DNA of 18,948 nucleotides from CAYUIS01 sp964444825 (GTDB lineage Bacteria; Chloroflexota; Anaerolineae; B4-G1). The position numbers and the translations under genes are program-made. This document shows, piece by piece, positions 13,378 to 18,948 of this stretch. The stretch lies in NCBI GenBank assembly GCA_964444825.1, contig CAYUIS010000101.1, positions 1-18,948 of the forward strand, written 5' to 3'. The notes below the pieces were generated by a model that made no database searches, was not told where the DNA came from, and was given only the letters and a program-made list of their open reading frames with translations. Position 1 is the stretch's first letter; each line of letters begins with the position of its first letter.

Positions 13378-14580
13378 CTACGGATCGGTCGGCACGCGAT
13401 CACGATACGCGCCGCGTTCCACCAGCGTCTGCTCCGCCTCCAGCCAGGCCTGGAACGCGTCGCTCCCCAGTTGCCCGCGGAAATAGTCGTCCAACTCGCG
13501 CTCCTCGTGCCCCAACAGCTCAAAGACCACGTACTCGACGCCACTCTCACTCAACATCGGCTGGCTGATCTCGCCCACCGCCATCTCGAAGACAAAGGCC
13601 GCCACCTGGGGGTCGAACCGGTCCTCCAGCGCCTCCAGGGGGAGCCAGTCCACCTCGCTCCCGTAGACACTGATCTCCTCGTCCGCCCGCAGGTCTTCCA
13701 GCAGGGCCTCGTACTCTTCTCCGGCCTGCCACCGTGCAGCAGCCTCGTCCGCCAGCTCTTGATCGTTAAACAGGAGGTAGCGCAGCGTCACCTGGTCGGC
13801 AGTGGACGGCGTTTCTTCCGTGAACTGCTCCCGTATCTTCTCCTGGATCAGCGAAGCCTCAACCCAGGAACGGTATTGTTTCTCAGTGATCTTGAGCGTC
13901 TTTAGGCCTCTCACAAAGTTCTCGTACTGCTGCTCAAACTCCGCCTCCGTCATCGGCGTCGGTGTCGGCATGGGCGTGGCCGTCGGCCCGGCGTCGACCG
14001 TCTCGGTCGACGTCGCGGGCAGCGTCGGTTCCAGCGAGACCGTGGGCATGACCGGATTCCGGTCATACCCAAAATACTGCTCGATGGCCACATCCACGTC
14101 CTCGGCCGAGACGCTGATGCCGCGCCGCTGCGCCTCCTGGCGCATCAATTCCTCCTGGATCAACTGCTCCAGCGCCTGGTCACCGATGATGACGGCGTTC
14201 TCCGCTCCCAACTGGCTTTCCAGATCCCGGAGCTGGCCCTGGAGATACTCCAGCAAGAACTGGGAATCCTGATCGGTGGGATCGAGCATCTGTTGCTGTC
14301 GGTACAGGTACTGGAGCTCGCTGCCCAACTGCATACGGGTAAAACGCACCCGGGACTGGAACTCGGCCGTCGTGATGCGGGTCTCACCCACGGTAGCCAC
14401 CGATTCGCGGGCTTTGACCACGTTCTCGGTGACAAAACCATAGACCAGGATGCCCACGACAAGTACCGCAACGCCGCCGATACTCCACTTTAGGATACGT
14501 TCCATACGCCGCTCCCGCGCCAGCCGGGAGCGCTGCTTACGGGTCAGTTCCTTGGGTACACGCCTCTTTGTCTTTGCCAT
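13378..14580 (-). CDS. Membrane-anchored SurA-like / degenerate parvulin chaperone
   Basis: A 400-residue protein. The first 30 residues are very basic (MAKTKRRVPKELTRKQRSRL), followed by one TM helix at about 31-50 (WSIGGVAVLVVGILVYGFV), giving an inside-to-outside topology. Residues about 58-170 and 215-255 form a SurA-N-like helical chaperone region (ETRITTAEF...), interrupted by a Thr/Pro-rich linker about 180-212. Residues about 265-365 align to the parvulin (PpiC) fold: EEISVYGSEVDWLPLEALEDRFDPQVAAFVFEMAVGEISQP. The usual active-site RHILV is LRYLLF here, so the catalytic His is replaced by Tyr and isomerase activity is doubtful. A role in folding exported proteins is inferred. It lies 66 nt after rpsR and ends at a strong terminator, so it is the last gene of the ribosomal-protein unit. 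Confidence 0.82.
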   Translation of the reverse strand: MAKTKRRVPKELTRKQRSRLARERRMERILKWSIGGVAVLVVGILVYGFVTENVVKARESVATVGETRITTAEFQSRVRFTRMQLGSELQYLYRQQQMLDPTDQDSQFLLEYLQGQLRDLESQLGAENAVIIGDQALEQLIQEELMRQEAQRRGISVSAEDVDVAIEQYFGYDRNPVMPTVSLEPTLPATSTETVDAGPTATPMPTPTPMTEAEFEQQYENFVRGLKTLKITEKQYRSWVEASLIQEKIREQFTEETPSTADQVTLRYLLFNDQELADEAAARWQAGEEYEALLEDLRADEEISVYGSEVDWLPLEALEDRFDPQVAAFVFEMAVGEISQPMLSESGVEYVVFELLGHEERELDDYFRGQLGSDAFQAWLEAEQTLVERGAYRDRVPTDP

Positions 14581-14646
14581 ACCGTTCTCTTTTTCCGCCG
14601 ACCATCAACCCGAGACCAAGGTCAGGGGTGGCCGAACGGACGCGCC

Positions 14647-14955
14647 CTAGCGCTTATCCGCCTCTACGACGAAGGGCAGCATCGCCAGATGGCGCGCTCG
14701 CTTGATCGCCGTAGATAGCAGGCGCTGATGCTTGGCGCACGTCCCTGACCGCCTCCGGGGTTGAATCTTGCCCCGGTCGGTCAGGAAACCACGCAGCATA
14801 TCTACCCGCTTATAGTCGATCACGGCCGACTTGTCCGCGCAAAAGGCGCAGTACTTGCGGCGCCCTCTTTTAAACCAACGCCGACCGCTATTACCACCAT
14901 CATCATCATCACCACCACTACGTCGTCGTTGCTGGGATCTTCCTCGTGATGCCAC
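14647..14955 (-). CDS. rpsR: 30S ribosomal protein bS18
   Basis: A 102-residue bS18 with the core RRKYCAFCADKSAVIDYKRVDMLRGFLTDRGKIQPRRRSGTCAKHQRLLSTAIKRARHLAMLPF. Cys36/Cys39 and Cys73/His76 form the zinc-binding C+ pattern. bS18 pairs with bS6 on the platform of the small subunit. The N-terminal 25 residues are an extension rich in Arg, Gly and four consecutive Asp, encoded by a (GAT)4 run between GGT pairs (near 14899-14916). I choose GTG 14953-14955 because GGAGG ends 6 nt before it; a TTG two codons upstream would touch the Shine-Dalgarno. It follows ssb after 110 nt that contain two competing hairpins. Confidence 0.95.
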   Translation of the reverse strand: MASRGRSQQRRRSGGDDDDGGNSGRRWFKRGRRKYCAFCADKSAVIDYKRVDMLRGFLTDRGKIQPRRRSGTCAKHQRLLSTAIKRARHLAMLPFVVEADKR

Positions 14956-15016
14956 GCTCAACCTCCCTCAATCATTAATAGTTAGGCCCTATTCTAGAAT
15001 TGCTCCAGCCCTCACC

Positions 15017-15049
15017 CTCGGGGGCGCAACAGACCCCCGAGACGGGGGT
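15017..15049 (-). promoter_or_regulatory. Two mutually exclusive hairpins in the ssb-rpsR gap
   Basis: On the minus strand three segments follow one another: ACCCCCG (15043-15049), CTCGGGGGT (15033-15041) and CCCCCGAG (15017-15024). The middle one can pair perfectly with the first (7 bp, 3-nt loop) or with the third (8 bp, 9-nt loop), but not both. No U-tract follows, so this is not an intrinsic terminator. A switch that tunes rpsR expression is possible. Confidence 0.45.
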
Positions 15050-15065
15050 TTGAGCGATCCTACAA

Positions 15066-15458
15066 TTAGTAGCGAGATTCCTCAGCCCACCCACCGCCGG
15101 CCCTCACAGTCTCGGAGGGCCCACTGTGGCGACCCAACACCACCATCTCGTTGGCCACCACCTCGGTGCGAAAGCGTTTTCTTCCCTCGTGATCCTCCCA
15201 ACAGCGAGTCTGCAACCGTCCTTCTACGTAAACCTGCTGCCCCTTTCGAAGATGCTGCTTGCAGATCTCGGCCAGGTTGCCCCAGGCCACCACGTTGAAC
15301 CACTCGGTCTCCTCGCACCGCTCGCCCACCGAATTCTTCCACACACGAGAGCTAGCGATGCTAAACGAGGTCACCGCCTTCCCACTGGGCACATAGCGCA
15401 TCTCGGGATCACGTCCAACATTGCCAATCACCATCACCTTGTTCAGACCTCGCGACAT
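15066..15458 (-). CDS. ssb: Single-stranded DNA-binding protein (short form)
   Basis: A 130-residue SSB with one OB fold: MSRGLNKVMVIGNVGRDPEMRYVPSGKAVTSFSIASSR, then EETEWFNVVAWGNLAEICKQHLRKGQQVYVEGRLQTR. It would bind single-stranded DNA as a tetramer. After the OB fold only about 20 residues remain, ending GGGWAEESRY. The acidic DDDIPF-type tip that usually recruits partner proteins is absent. Either this is a second, specialised SSB or the lineage uses a different tail. It sits between rpsF and rpsR as in many bacteria. The ATG at 15456-15458 is preceded by GAGGGAGAGGG. Confidence 0.93.
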   Translation of the reverse strand: MSRGLNKVMVIGNVGRDPEMRYVPSGKAVTSFSIASSRVWKNSVGERCEETEWFNVVAWGNLAEICKQHLRKGQQVYVEGRLQTRCWEDHEGRKRFRTEVVANEMVVLGRHSGPSETVRAGGGWAEESRY

Positions 15459-15537
15459 ACCACCCTCTCCCTCTTCCGCCCCTGTCGAGCCGCATAGAGA
15501 AAGGCATCCCTCGTATCGGAAAAGCCTCTGGCCCGAT

Positions 15538-15561
15538 GGCGTCGACCATGCTCTCGACGCC
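15538..15561. other. Perfect hairpin in the rpsF-ssb gap
   Basis: GGCGTCGA and TCGACGCC pair around an 8-nt loop. The 323-nt gap between rpsF (ends 15782) and ssb (starts 15458) is unusually wide for this gene pair. Apart from this hairpin and CTAGG/CCTAG at about 15596-15607, I see no gene or promoter in it; the longest minus-strand frame, a 34-codon GTG frame near 15602-15706, has no good Shine-Dalgarno. Confidence 0.5.
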
Positions 15562-15781
15562 GACGCAGGACGAAAGTGGCGCTCGTCGCCAGCTCTAGGC
15601 TCCTAGGCCAGGGGTCTAACCAGGTGGAGGGTCTCCATTCGGTACGTGGAGGTCCAACCGGAGATCGAATCGACCAAAGACTGGCTCGCCGCCAGGTCGG
15701 TCCTCACACCCCACAGGCGGATCTATCGAGTCCAACACAACCAACCAACAACCGACTCAAGTGGCCCGCGCTCTCACCAAG

Positions 15782-16069
15782 CTATTGCTCAATTCGTACG
15801 ATCAGGTGACGGATGACTTGCTCCAGCAACGTGAACTCACGCTCCAGTTGTGCCACACCCTGGGGCTCAAGCGCCATACGTATCAACACGTACTGGCCTT
15901 CCCATTGCTTCTTGATGGGATAGGCCAGTCGACGCAAACCCCAGATTTTCTGTTCGACAACCTCGCCGCCGTGCCGCTTGATCAGCTCTTCGACCCGCTC
16001 CACAACGGCTGTAAAGTCATCCCCGTCCACCTCAGGGTGGACGATAAAAACGAGTTCATATTCGCGCAC
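15782..16069 (-). CDS. rpsF: 30S ribosomal protein bS6
   Basis: A 95-residue bS6, the usual length, beginning REYELVFIVHPEVDGDDF after the start residue. The core RHGGEVVEQKIWGLRRLAYPIKKQWEGQYVLIRMAL is typical; the long acidic tail of some proteobacterial bS6 is absent. bS6 forms a heterodimer with bS18. The start is GTG 16067-16069, chosen from the protein family start; AAGGAGG lies 11 nt upstream, a slightly long spacing. The frame continues upstream but past the predicted transcription start. The 84-nt leader from the promoter at 16160-16188 has C/G-rich pairing segments, and in many bacteria a bS6:bS18-binding RNA lies here, but I cannot identify its motif with certainty. Confidence 0.93.
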   Translation of the reverse strand: MREYELVFIVHPEVDGDDFTAVVERVEELIKRHGGEVVEQKIWGLRRLAYPIKKQWEGQYVLIRMALEPQGVAQLEREFTLLEQVIRHLIVRIEQ

Positions 16070-16159
16070 TGGACGGTCTACCTCCTTTCTTTCCACGGGA
16101 TTGCCCCCAGACCAAACGCCGGGAGCGGAAAGCCCGCCTTGGGGCGCGCAACGAGCGAT

Positions 16160-16188
16160 ATCATAGCACAAAGCGTTGGATTTGGCAA
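16160..16188 (-). promoter_or_regulatory. Sigma70-type promoter for rpsF-ssb-rpsR
   Basis: TTGCCA (16183-16188), 17-bp spacer, TATGAT (16160-16165) on the minus strand. The -10 is one base from consensus and the -35 two. Predicted start about 16153, leader about 84 nt. The inverted-repeat element at 16200-16306 ends 11 bp upstream of the -35. Confidence 0.75.
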
Positions 16189-16199
16189 GTTCTGCCTGA

Positions 16200-16306
16200 T
16201 CAGAAACCAGGTTTTTTCGCCGCAAAGCGCGGTGGTTATGGGTGGCAAACCACTCCCCCTAGCCATCAGTTCGTTTGGATAGACGCAGAAAAACCTGGTT
16301 TCTCTG
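16200..16306 (+). repeat. Small inverted-repeat element, full copy upstream of rpsF
   Basis: Starts TCAGAAACCAGGTTTTTTCG and ends AAAACCTGGTTTCTCTG, both ends identical to the short copy at 13258-13309. AGAAACCAGGTTTT and its complement (16290-16303) are 14-bp inverted repeats; the interior of about 70 bp codes for nothing evident. It lies between the pyrG stop and the rpsF promoter. No flanking duplication was found. The two copies suggest a dispersed family in this genome. Confidence 0.75.
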
Positions 16307-16384
16307 AAAGTGTCAGGTGGCTGGCGAATTGAATACTGATGACTCGGTGAGTCCTCCTGATTCATTGTTAGTTCTGAGCATCCA

Positions 16385-16397
16385 GGTGCAACGCACC
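16385..16397. other. Small hairpin directly after pyrG
   Basis: GGTGC-AAC-GCACC, starting 3 nt beyond the pyrG stop, inside a weaker outer pairing CCAGG/CCTGG. A near-identical string occurs at 1711-1724, so this is probably repetitive DNA that may double as a pyrG 3' hairpin. From here to the element at 16306 only a further small palindrome (GACTC...GAGTC) is visible. Confidence 0.35.
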
Positions 16398-16399
16398 GA

Positions 16400-18010
16400 T
16401 CACCCCTGGGCTTCGTATCGAGAGATAGCGGCAGCGACAAAGGCGTCGAACAGGGGATGCGGGCGGTTGGGCCGGGATTTGAACTCGGGGTGAAACTGGC
16501 TGCCCAGCATAAACGGATGGTCGGCCAGTTCGGCGATTTCGACCAGCCGCCCATCAGGCGACATTCCCCCGAATACAAGACCTGCCTCATTCAGCAGGTC
16601 TCGATAGGCGTTGTTCACCTCGAAACGGTGGCGATGTCGCTCCTCGACCTCCGGTCTGGCATAGGCCTGGGCGGCCTTTGTCCCCGGTATCAGCTTGCAG
16701 GGATACAGACCCAATCGCATCGTGCCCCCCATATTCACGATACTGCGTTGGTCGGCCATCAGGTCGATCACGGGATGCTTGGTGTGGGGATCGAACTCGG
16801 TGCTGTTTGCGTCCTCAATGTCCAGCTTTTGGCGCACCAGGTCGATGATCATCACCTGGAGACCAAGGCACAACCCCAGGTAGGGGACCTTTCCCTCACG
16901 AGCCCAGCGCGCCGTGGCAATCTTGCCCTCGATTCCCCGTTCGCCAAAGCCGCCAGGCACAACCACACCGGACACCGTCTGGAGTTTATCCCAGCCTCGG
17001 CCACGCTCCAGCGCCTCGGAACTGACGTACTGGATATCCACGTCCCAGCCCCGGCCCAGGGCAGCGTGGACCAGCGCTTCGCGGACACTGATGTAGGCAT
17101 CGTGCAGCTCGACGTACTTGCCGACGATGGCGACGGGCAGCGCAGGCTTGGAAACGTGGATGCGCTCCACCATTTCGCGCCACCCGTCCAGATCGGGAGG
17201 TTCTACCTCCAACCCCAGCCGCTCGACGACAAAATCGCCCAGGCCGGTATCCTCCAGAATCAAGGGGATTTCGTAAAGCCAGGGTGTTGTCACCAGGGGA
17301 ACGACTGCCCTCCGTTCAACGTCGCAGAAGAGGGCGATCTTGTCACACAGCCCCTCGTCGACGGGATGGTCAGCCCGGGCGACGATGACGTCCGGCTGAA
17401 TACCAATGGAGCGCAGCTCACGCACGCTGTGCTGCGTGGGCTTGGTCTTGAGCTCGCCCGTGGCCCCGACGTAGGGCAGGAAGGTCACGTGAACGTACAA
17501 CGTGTTCCGGGGGCCGACGTCCTGGCGCATCTGCCGCAGCGCCTCCAGGAACGGCAACCCCTCGATGTCGCCCACCGTGCCGCCCACCTCGACGATCACG
17601 ACGTCGGCGTCGCTGCGCTGGCCAACCAGTGCGATACAGCGCTTGATCTCGTTGGTGATATGCGGGATGACCTGGATGGTGCCCCCGAGGAAATCACCCC
17701 GCCGTTCTCGAGCGATGACCTCTGCATAGACTTGGCCGGTGGTGACGTTGCTGGCCTGGGTCAGGCTCTCATCGATGAACCGCTCATAATGCCCCAGATC
17801 CAGGTCGGTCTCGGCCCCATCGTCGGTGACGAACACCTCGCCGTGCTGGTACGGCGACATTGTGCCTGGGTCGACGTTGATATAGGGATCGAGCTTTTGG
17901 ATCGAGACCCGCACACCCCGGGCCTTTAGTATTCGGCCAAGCGAGGCCGCCGCCACGCCCTTGCCCACACTACTGATCACGCCGCCGGTACAAAAGACGT
18001 ACTTGCGCAT
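16400..18010 (-). CDS. pyrG: CTP synthase
   Basis: A 536-residue CTP synthase, which aminates UTP to CTP with glutamine and ATP. The N-terminal synthetase domain has YVFCTGGVISSVGKG (4-18), QKLDPYINVDPGTMSPYQHGEV and DLDLGHYERF. The C-terminal class I glutamine amidotransferase domain has VPGGFGERG (351), the nucleophile Cys381 in LGLCLGLQ, and His507/Glu509 in SQFHPEF. All catalytic residues are intact and the length is standard. ATG 18008-18010 is preceded by GTGAGG. Only 39 nt separate it from the hairpin after the Roadblock gene and no promoter is visible there, so it may depend on read-through from the Roadblock promoter. The element at 16200-16306 and rpsF follow. Confidence 0.97.
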   Translation of the reverse strand: MRKYVFCTGGVISSVGKGVAAASLGRILKARGVRVSIQKLDPYINVDPGTMSPYQHGEVFVTDDGAETDLDLGHYERFIDESLTQASNVTTGQVYAEVIARERRGDFLGGTIQVIPHITNEIKRCIALVGQRSDADVVIVEVGGTVGDIEGLPFLEALRQMRQDVGPRNTLYVHVTFLPYVGATGELKTKPTQHSVRELRSIGIQPDVIVARADHPVDEGLCDKIALFCDVERRAVVPLVTTPWLYEIPLILEDTGLGDFVVERLGLEVEPPDLDGWREMVERIHVSKPALPVAIVGKYVELHDAYISVREALVHAALGRGWDVDIQYVSSEALERGRGWDKLQTVSGVVVPGGFGERGIEGKIATARWAREGKVPYLGLCLGLQVMIIDLVRQKLDIEDANSTEFDPHTKHPVIDLMADQRSIVNMGGTMRLGLYPCKLIPGTKAAQAYARPEVEERHRHRFEVNNAYRDLLNEAGLVFGGMSPDGRLVEIAELADHPFMLGSQFHPEFKSRPNRPHPLFDAFVAAAISRYEAQG

Positions 18011-18040
18011 ATCGCCTCACCCGTTTGTCCCCTCGCGATA

Positions 18041-18079
18041 CAAAAACAATAGGGAGGGTCACCTGAGAGACCCTCCCTA
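18041..18079 (-). terminator. Intrinsic terminator or attenuator between Roadblock gene and pyrG
   Basis: TAGGGAGGGTC (18050-18060) and GACCCTCCCTA (18069-18079) form a perfect 11-bp stem with an 8-nt loop. On the minus strand it is followed by TTGTTTTTG. It lies 42 nt after the Roadblock stop and 39 nt before the pyrG start. Confidence 0.85.
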
Positions 18080-18121
18080 CGCCAAGTCAAGACCAATTCC
18101 CGAGCTTCAGGGCCCCGAGCC

Positions 18122-18493
18122 TCATAGAAACGTGTTCAAGTCCTCGACCGCCCGGTTCATATCGAGCATAACCAGGCCCAGTTTGGCCCCTTCGCGCGCC
18201 ATCACGGTGAGCACTGCATCCTCACCCACCGACATCAGAAGTATATATCCCTGCTTGCCCTTGATATAGACCTGATTGAGCGCACCACGGCCCAGCTCAC
18301 CGGCGATACGCTCGCCCAGGGAGAGCATAGCCGCCGACATAGCCGACACCCTATCCTCCTCCACGTTCGACGGGAGGGCGGATGCTATGATCAAGCCATC
18401 CACACTGACGACGGCGGACGCCTCGACATCCGATGTACTGGCCTGTAGATCTCGCAATCGATCTACCATGAGGTCCGCCCGTGATTTTGCCAT
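18122..18493 (-). CDS. Roadblock/LC7-domain protein (MglB-like)
   Basis: A 123-residue single-domain Roadblock/LC7 protein. It shows the family strand-helix pattern: VEASAVVSVDGLIIASALPSNVEEDRVSAMSAAMLSLGERIAGEL, then VYIKGKQGYILLMSVGEDAVLTVMAREGAKLGLVMLDMNRA. Such proteins dimerise and often act as partners or GAPs of small Ras-like GTPases, as MglB does for MglA. No GTPase is encoded in the window, so the partner is elsewhere. It has its own promoter (18536-18564) and AAAGGAG 6 nt before ATG 18491-18493. A terminator follows, then pyrG. Confidence 0.9.
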   Translation of the reverse strand: MAKSRADLMVDRLRDLQASTSDVEASAVVSVDGLIIASALPSNVEEDRVSAMSAAMLSLGERIAGELGRGALNQVYIKGKQGYILLMSVGEDAVLTVMAREGAKLGLVMLDMNRAVEDLNTFL

Positions 18494-18535
18494 CGGTTGC
18501 TCCTTTGCGCAGCTCTGCCCCCACTTTGCTGCCTA

Positions 18536-18564
18536 ATTCTACTCCAACTCACCCAGTTGTGCAA
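18536..18564 (-). promoter_or_regulatory. Sigma70-type promoter for the Roadblock gene
   Basis: TTGCAC (18559-18564), 17-bp spacer, TAGAAT (18536-18541) on the minus strand. The -10 is one base off consensus, the -35 two. Predicted start about 18529, leader about 36 nt. Confidence 0.75.
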
Positions 18565-18628
18565 GCGCTATCGCCAAGACGGGTGCATTTCAGTTTGGGG
18601 GCGAGTTTTCGTCTTGCCTTCCCAACAA

Positions 18629-18704
18629 GCATCCTGAGCCGTTCGGCTGAGGGCTTCGACCGAGCTCAGCCGAGGGCCTCTCGACGAAGCCTGTCGAAGG
18701 ATGC
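18629..18704. repeat. Nested palindromic intergenic repeat 1
   Basis: Outer arms GCATCCT (18629-18635) and AGGATGC (18698-18704), with inner arms CTTCGAC/GTCGAAG (18654-18660, 18693-18699) and TCGGCTGAG/CTCAGCCGA (18643-18651, 18665-18673). Several alternative hairpins are possible. Such CTTCGAC/CTCAG-type palindromes are commonly seen dispersed between genes in environmental bacteria. No coding role. Confidence 0.6.
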
Positions 18705-18737
18705 GGTTTCGGGCCCAAAATGGCCGTTTTTCAAGCC

Positions 18738-18789
18738 GTCACCCTTCGACTATGCCCCTCGGCTAGCTCGGGGGGCACCTCAGGGTGAC
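18738..18789. repeat. Nested palindromic intergenic repeat 2
   Basis: GTCACCCT (18738-18745) pairs with AGGGTGAC (18782-18789), and TGCCCC (18752-18757) with GGGGCA (18772-18777). It lies 33 bp from repeat 1 and shares the CCCTTCGAC/CTCAGGGTGA style. The two together occupy most of the gap upstream of the next gene. Confidence 0.6.
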
Positions 18790-18873
18790 TACGGTCTGAG
18801 CAACTGTCGTCGTTTGTGTCAAGCCTGCCCCAGAACTGAAACGTACCCTTTTTTCCTCTCTCGACAGACAGAC

Positions 18874-18948
18874 TGCACGATTTCTGGTGCAATTGGGGTG
18901 TGAATTATGGTATCACGTTCCAGATCACCGCCCCTAACCAGGAGGTGA
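18874..18948 (+). promoter_or_regulatory. Upstream region of a gene beyond the right edge
   Basis: The window ends with AGGAGGTGA on the plus strand, an almost perfect Shine-Dalgarno sequence, so a plus-strand gene should start within a few bases of the edge. Upstream, TATGGT near 18908 is a possible -10 with a poor -35, and TGCAC/GTGCA (18874-18878, 18887-18891) is a small dyad. The promoter itself is uncertain. Confidence 0.4.

Noticed and set aside
15590..15720. Possible tRNA-like fold in the rpsF-ssb gap
   Set aside because: No T-loop GTTCGA box, acceptor pairing or anticodon arm could be assembled.
16078..16590. 170-codon minus-strand frame bridging the pyrG end, the inverted-repeat element and the rpsF leader
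   Set aside because: It overlaps pyrG out of frame, crosses a repeat element and the rpsF promoter, and has no Shine-Dalgarno.
16457..17929. 490-codon plus-strand frame antisense to pyrG
   Set aside because: A shadow of the pyrG codon pattern; CTP synthase motifs on the other strand are complete.
18041..18079. Firmicutes-type pyrG reiterative-transcription attenuator
   Set aside because: The 5' arm of the stem is G-rich rather than C/U-rich and no adjacent start with a G-run was found, so that specific mechanism does not fit.
18481..18903. 140-codon plus-strand frame at the right end
   Set aside because: It passes through two palindromic repeats and the roadblock promoter, lacks a ribosome-binding site and resembles nothing.

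Overview
This window looks like part of a moderately GC-rich Chloroflexota chromosome, perhaps Anaerolineae; a metagenome-assembled genome would fit. That is an inference from gene content: rpsF-ssb-rpsR followed by a membrane-anchored SurA-like protein, a long Rel protein with a RelA-type EXDD motif, a stand-alone Roadblock protein beside pyrG, an HDFNN-type hybrid kinase, and many small palindromic repeats. No rRNA, tRNA, transposase or CRISPR array was seen.

Layout. 1-311: 5' part of a GNAT-like gene running off the left edge, preceded in transcription by a serpin (357-1505) with its own promoter. 1506-1966: non-coding palindromic DNA. 1967-2260: small cysteine-rich protein of unknown role. 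2396-5407: six- or seven-TM, triple-PAS hybrid histidine kinase with a C-terminal receiver. 5636-6193: V4R-like putative sensor. 6278-6649: perfect 180-bp tandem repeat, read here as a 168-bp transposon-like element sitting in the yigZ stop codon. 6636-9093: plant-FAAH-like amidase followed by YigZ. 9145-10945: a cassette of two PH-like paralogues, a 55-residue ORF and an XRE regulator, bracketed by two inverted copies of a 97-98 bp structured inverted-repeat element. 11086-13254: rel, the only plus-strand gene. 13378-16069: rpsF-ssb-rpsR-SurA-like transcription unit. 16400-18493: Roadblock protein and pyrG. 18494-18948: roadblock promoter, two more palindromic repeats and a Shine-Dalgarno sequence for a gene beyond the edge.

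All genes except rel are on the minus strand. Six sigma70-type promoters with 16-17 bp spacers can be read directly (serpin, histidine kinase, XRE, rel, rpsF, roadblock). Convincing terminators follow the V4R-like gene, the SurA-like gene and the Roadblock gene. The core is growth-related housekeeping: stringent response, ribosomal proteins, SSB and CTP synthesis. Between these genes lie at least four distinct families of small inverted-repeat elements. The strongest new observations are the yigZ stop-codon insertion, with a 12-bp direct repeat and a reconstructable ancestral stop, and the covarying inverted element pair around the PH/XRE cassette.
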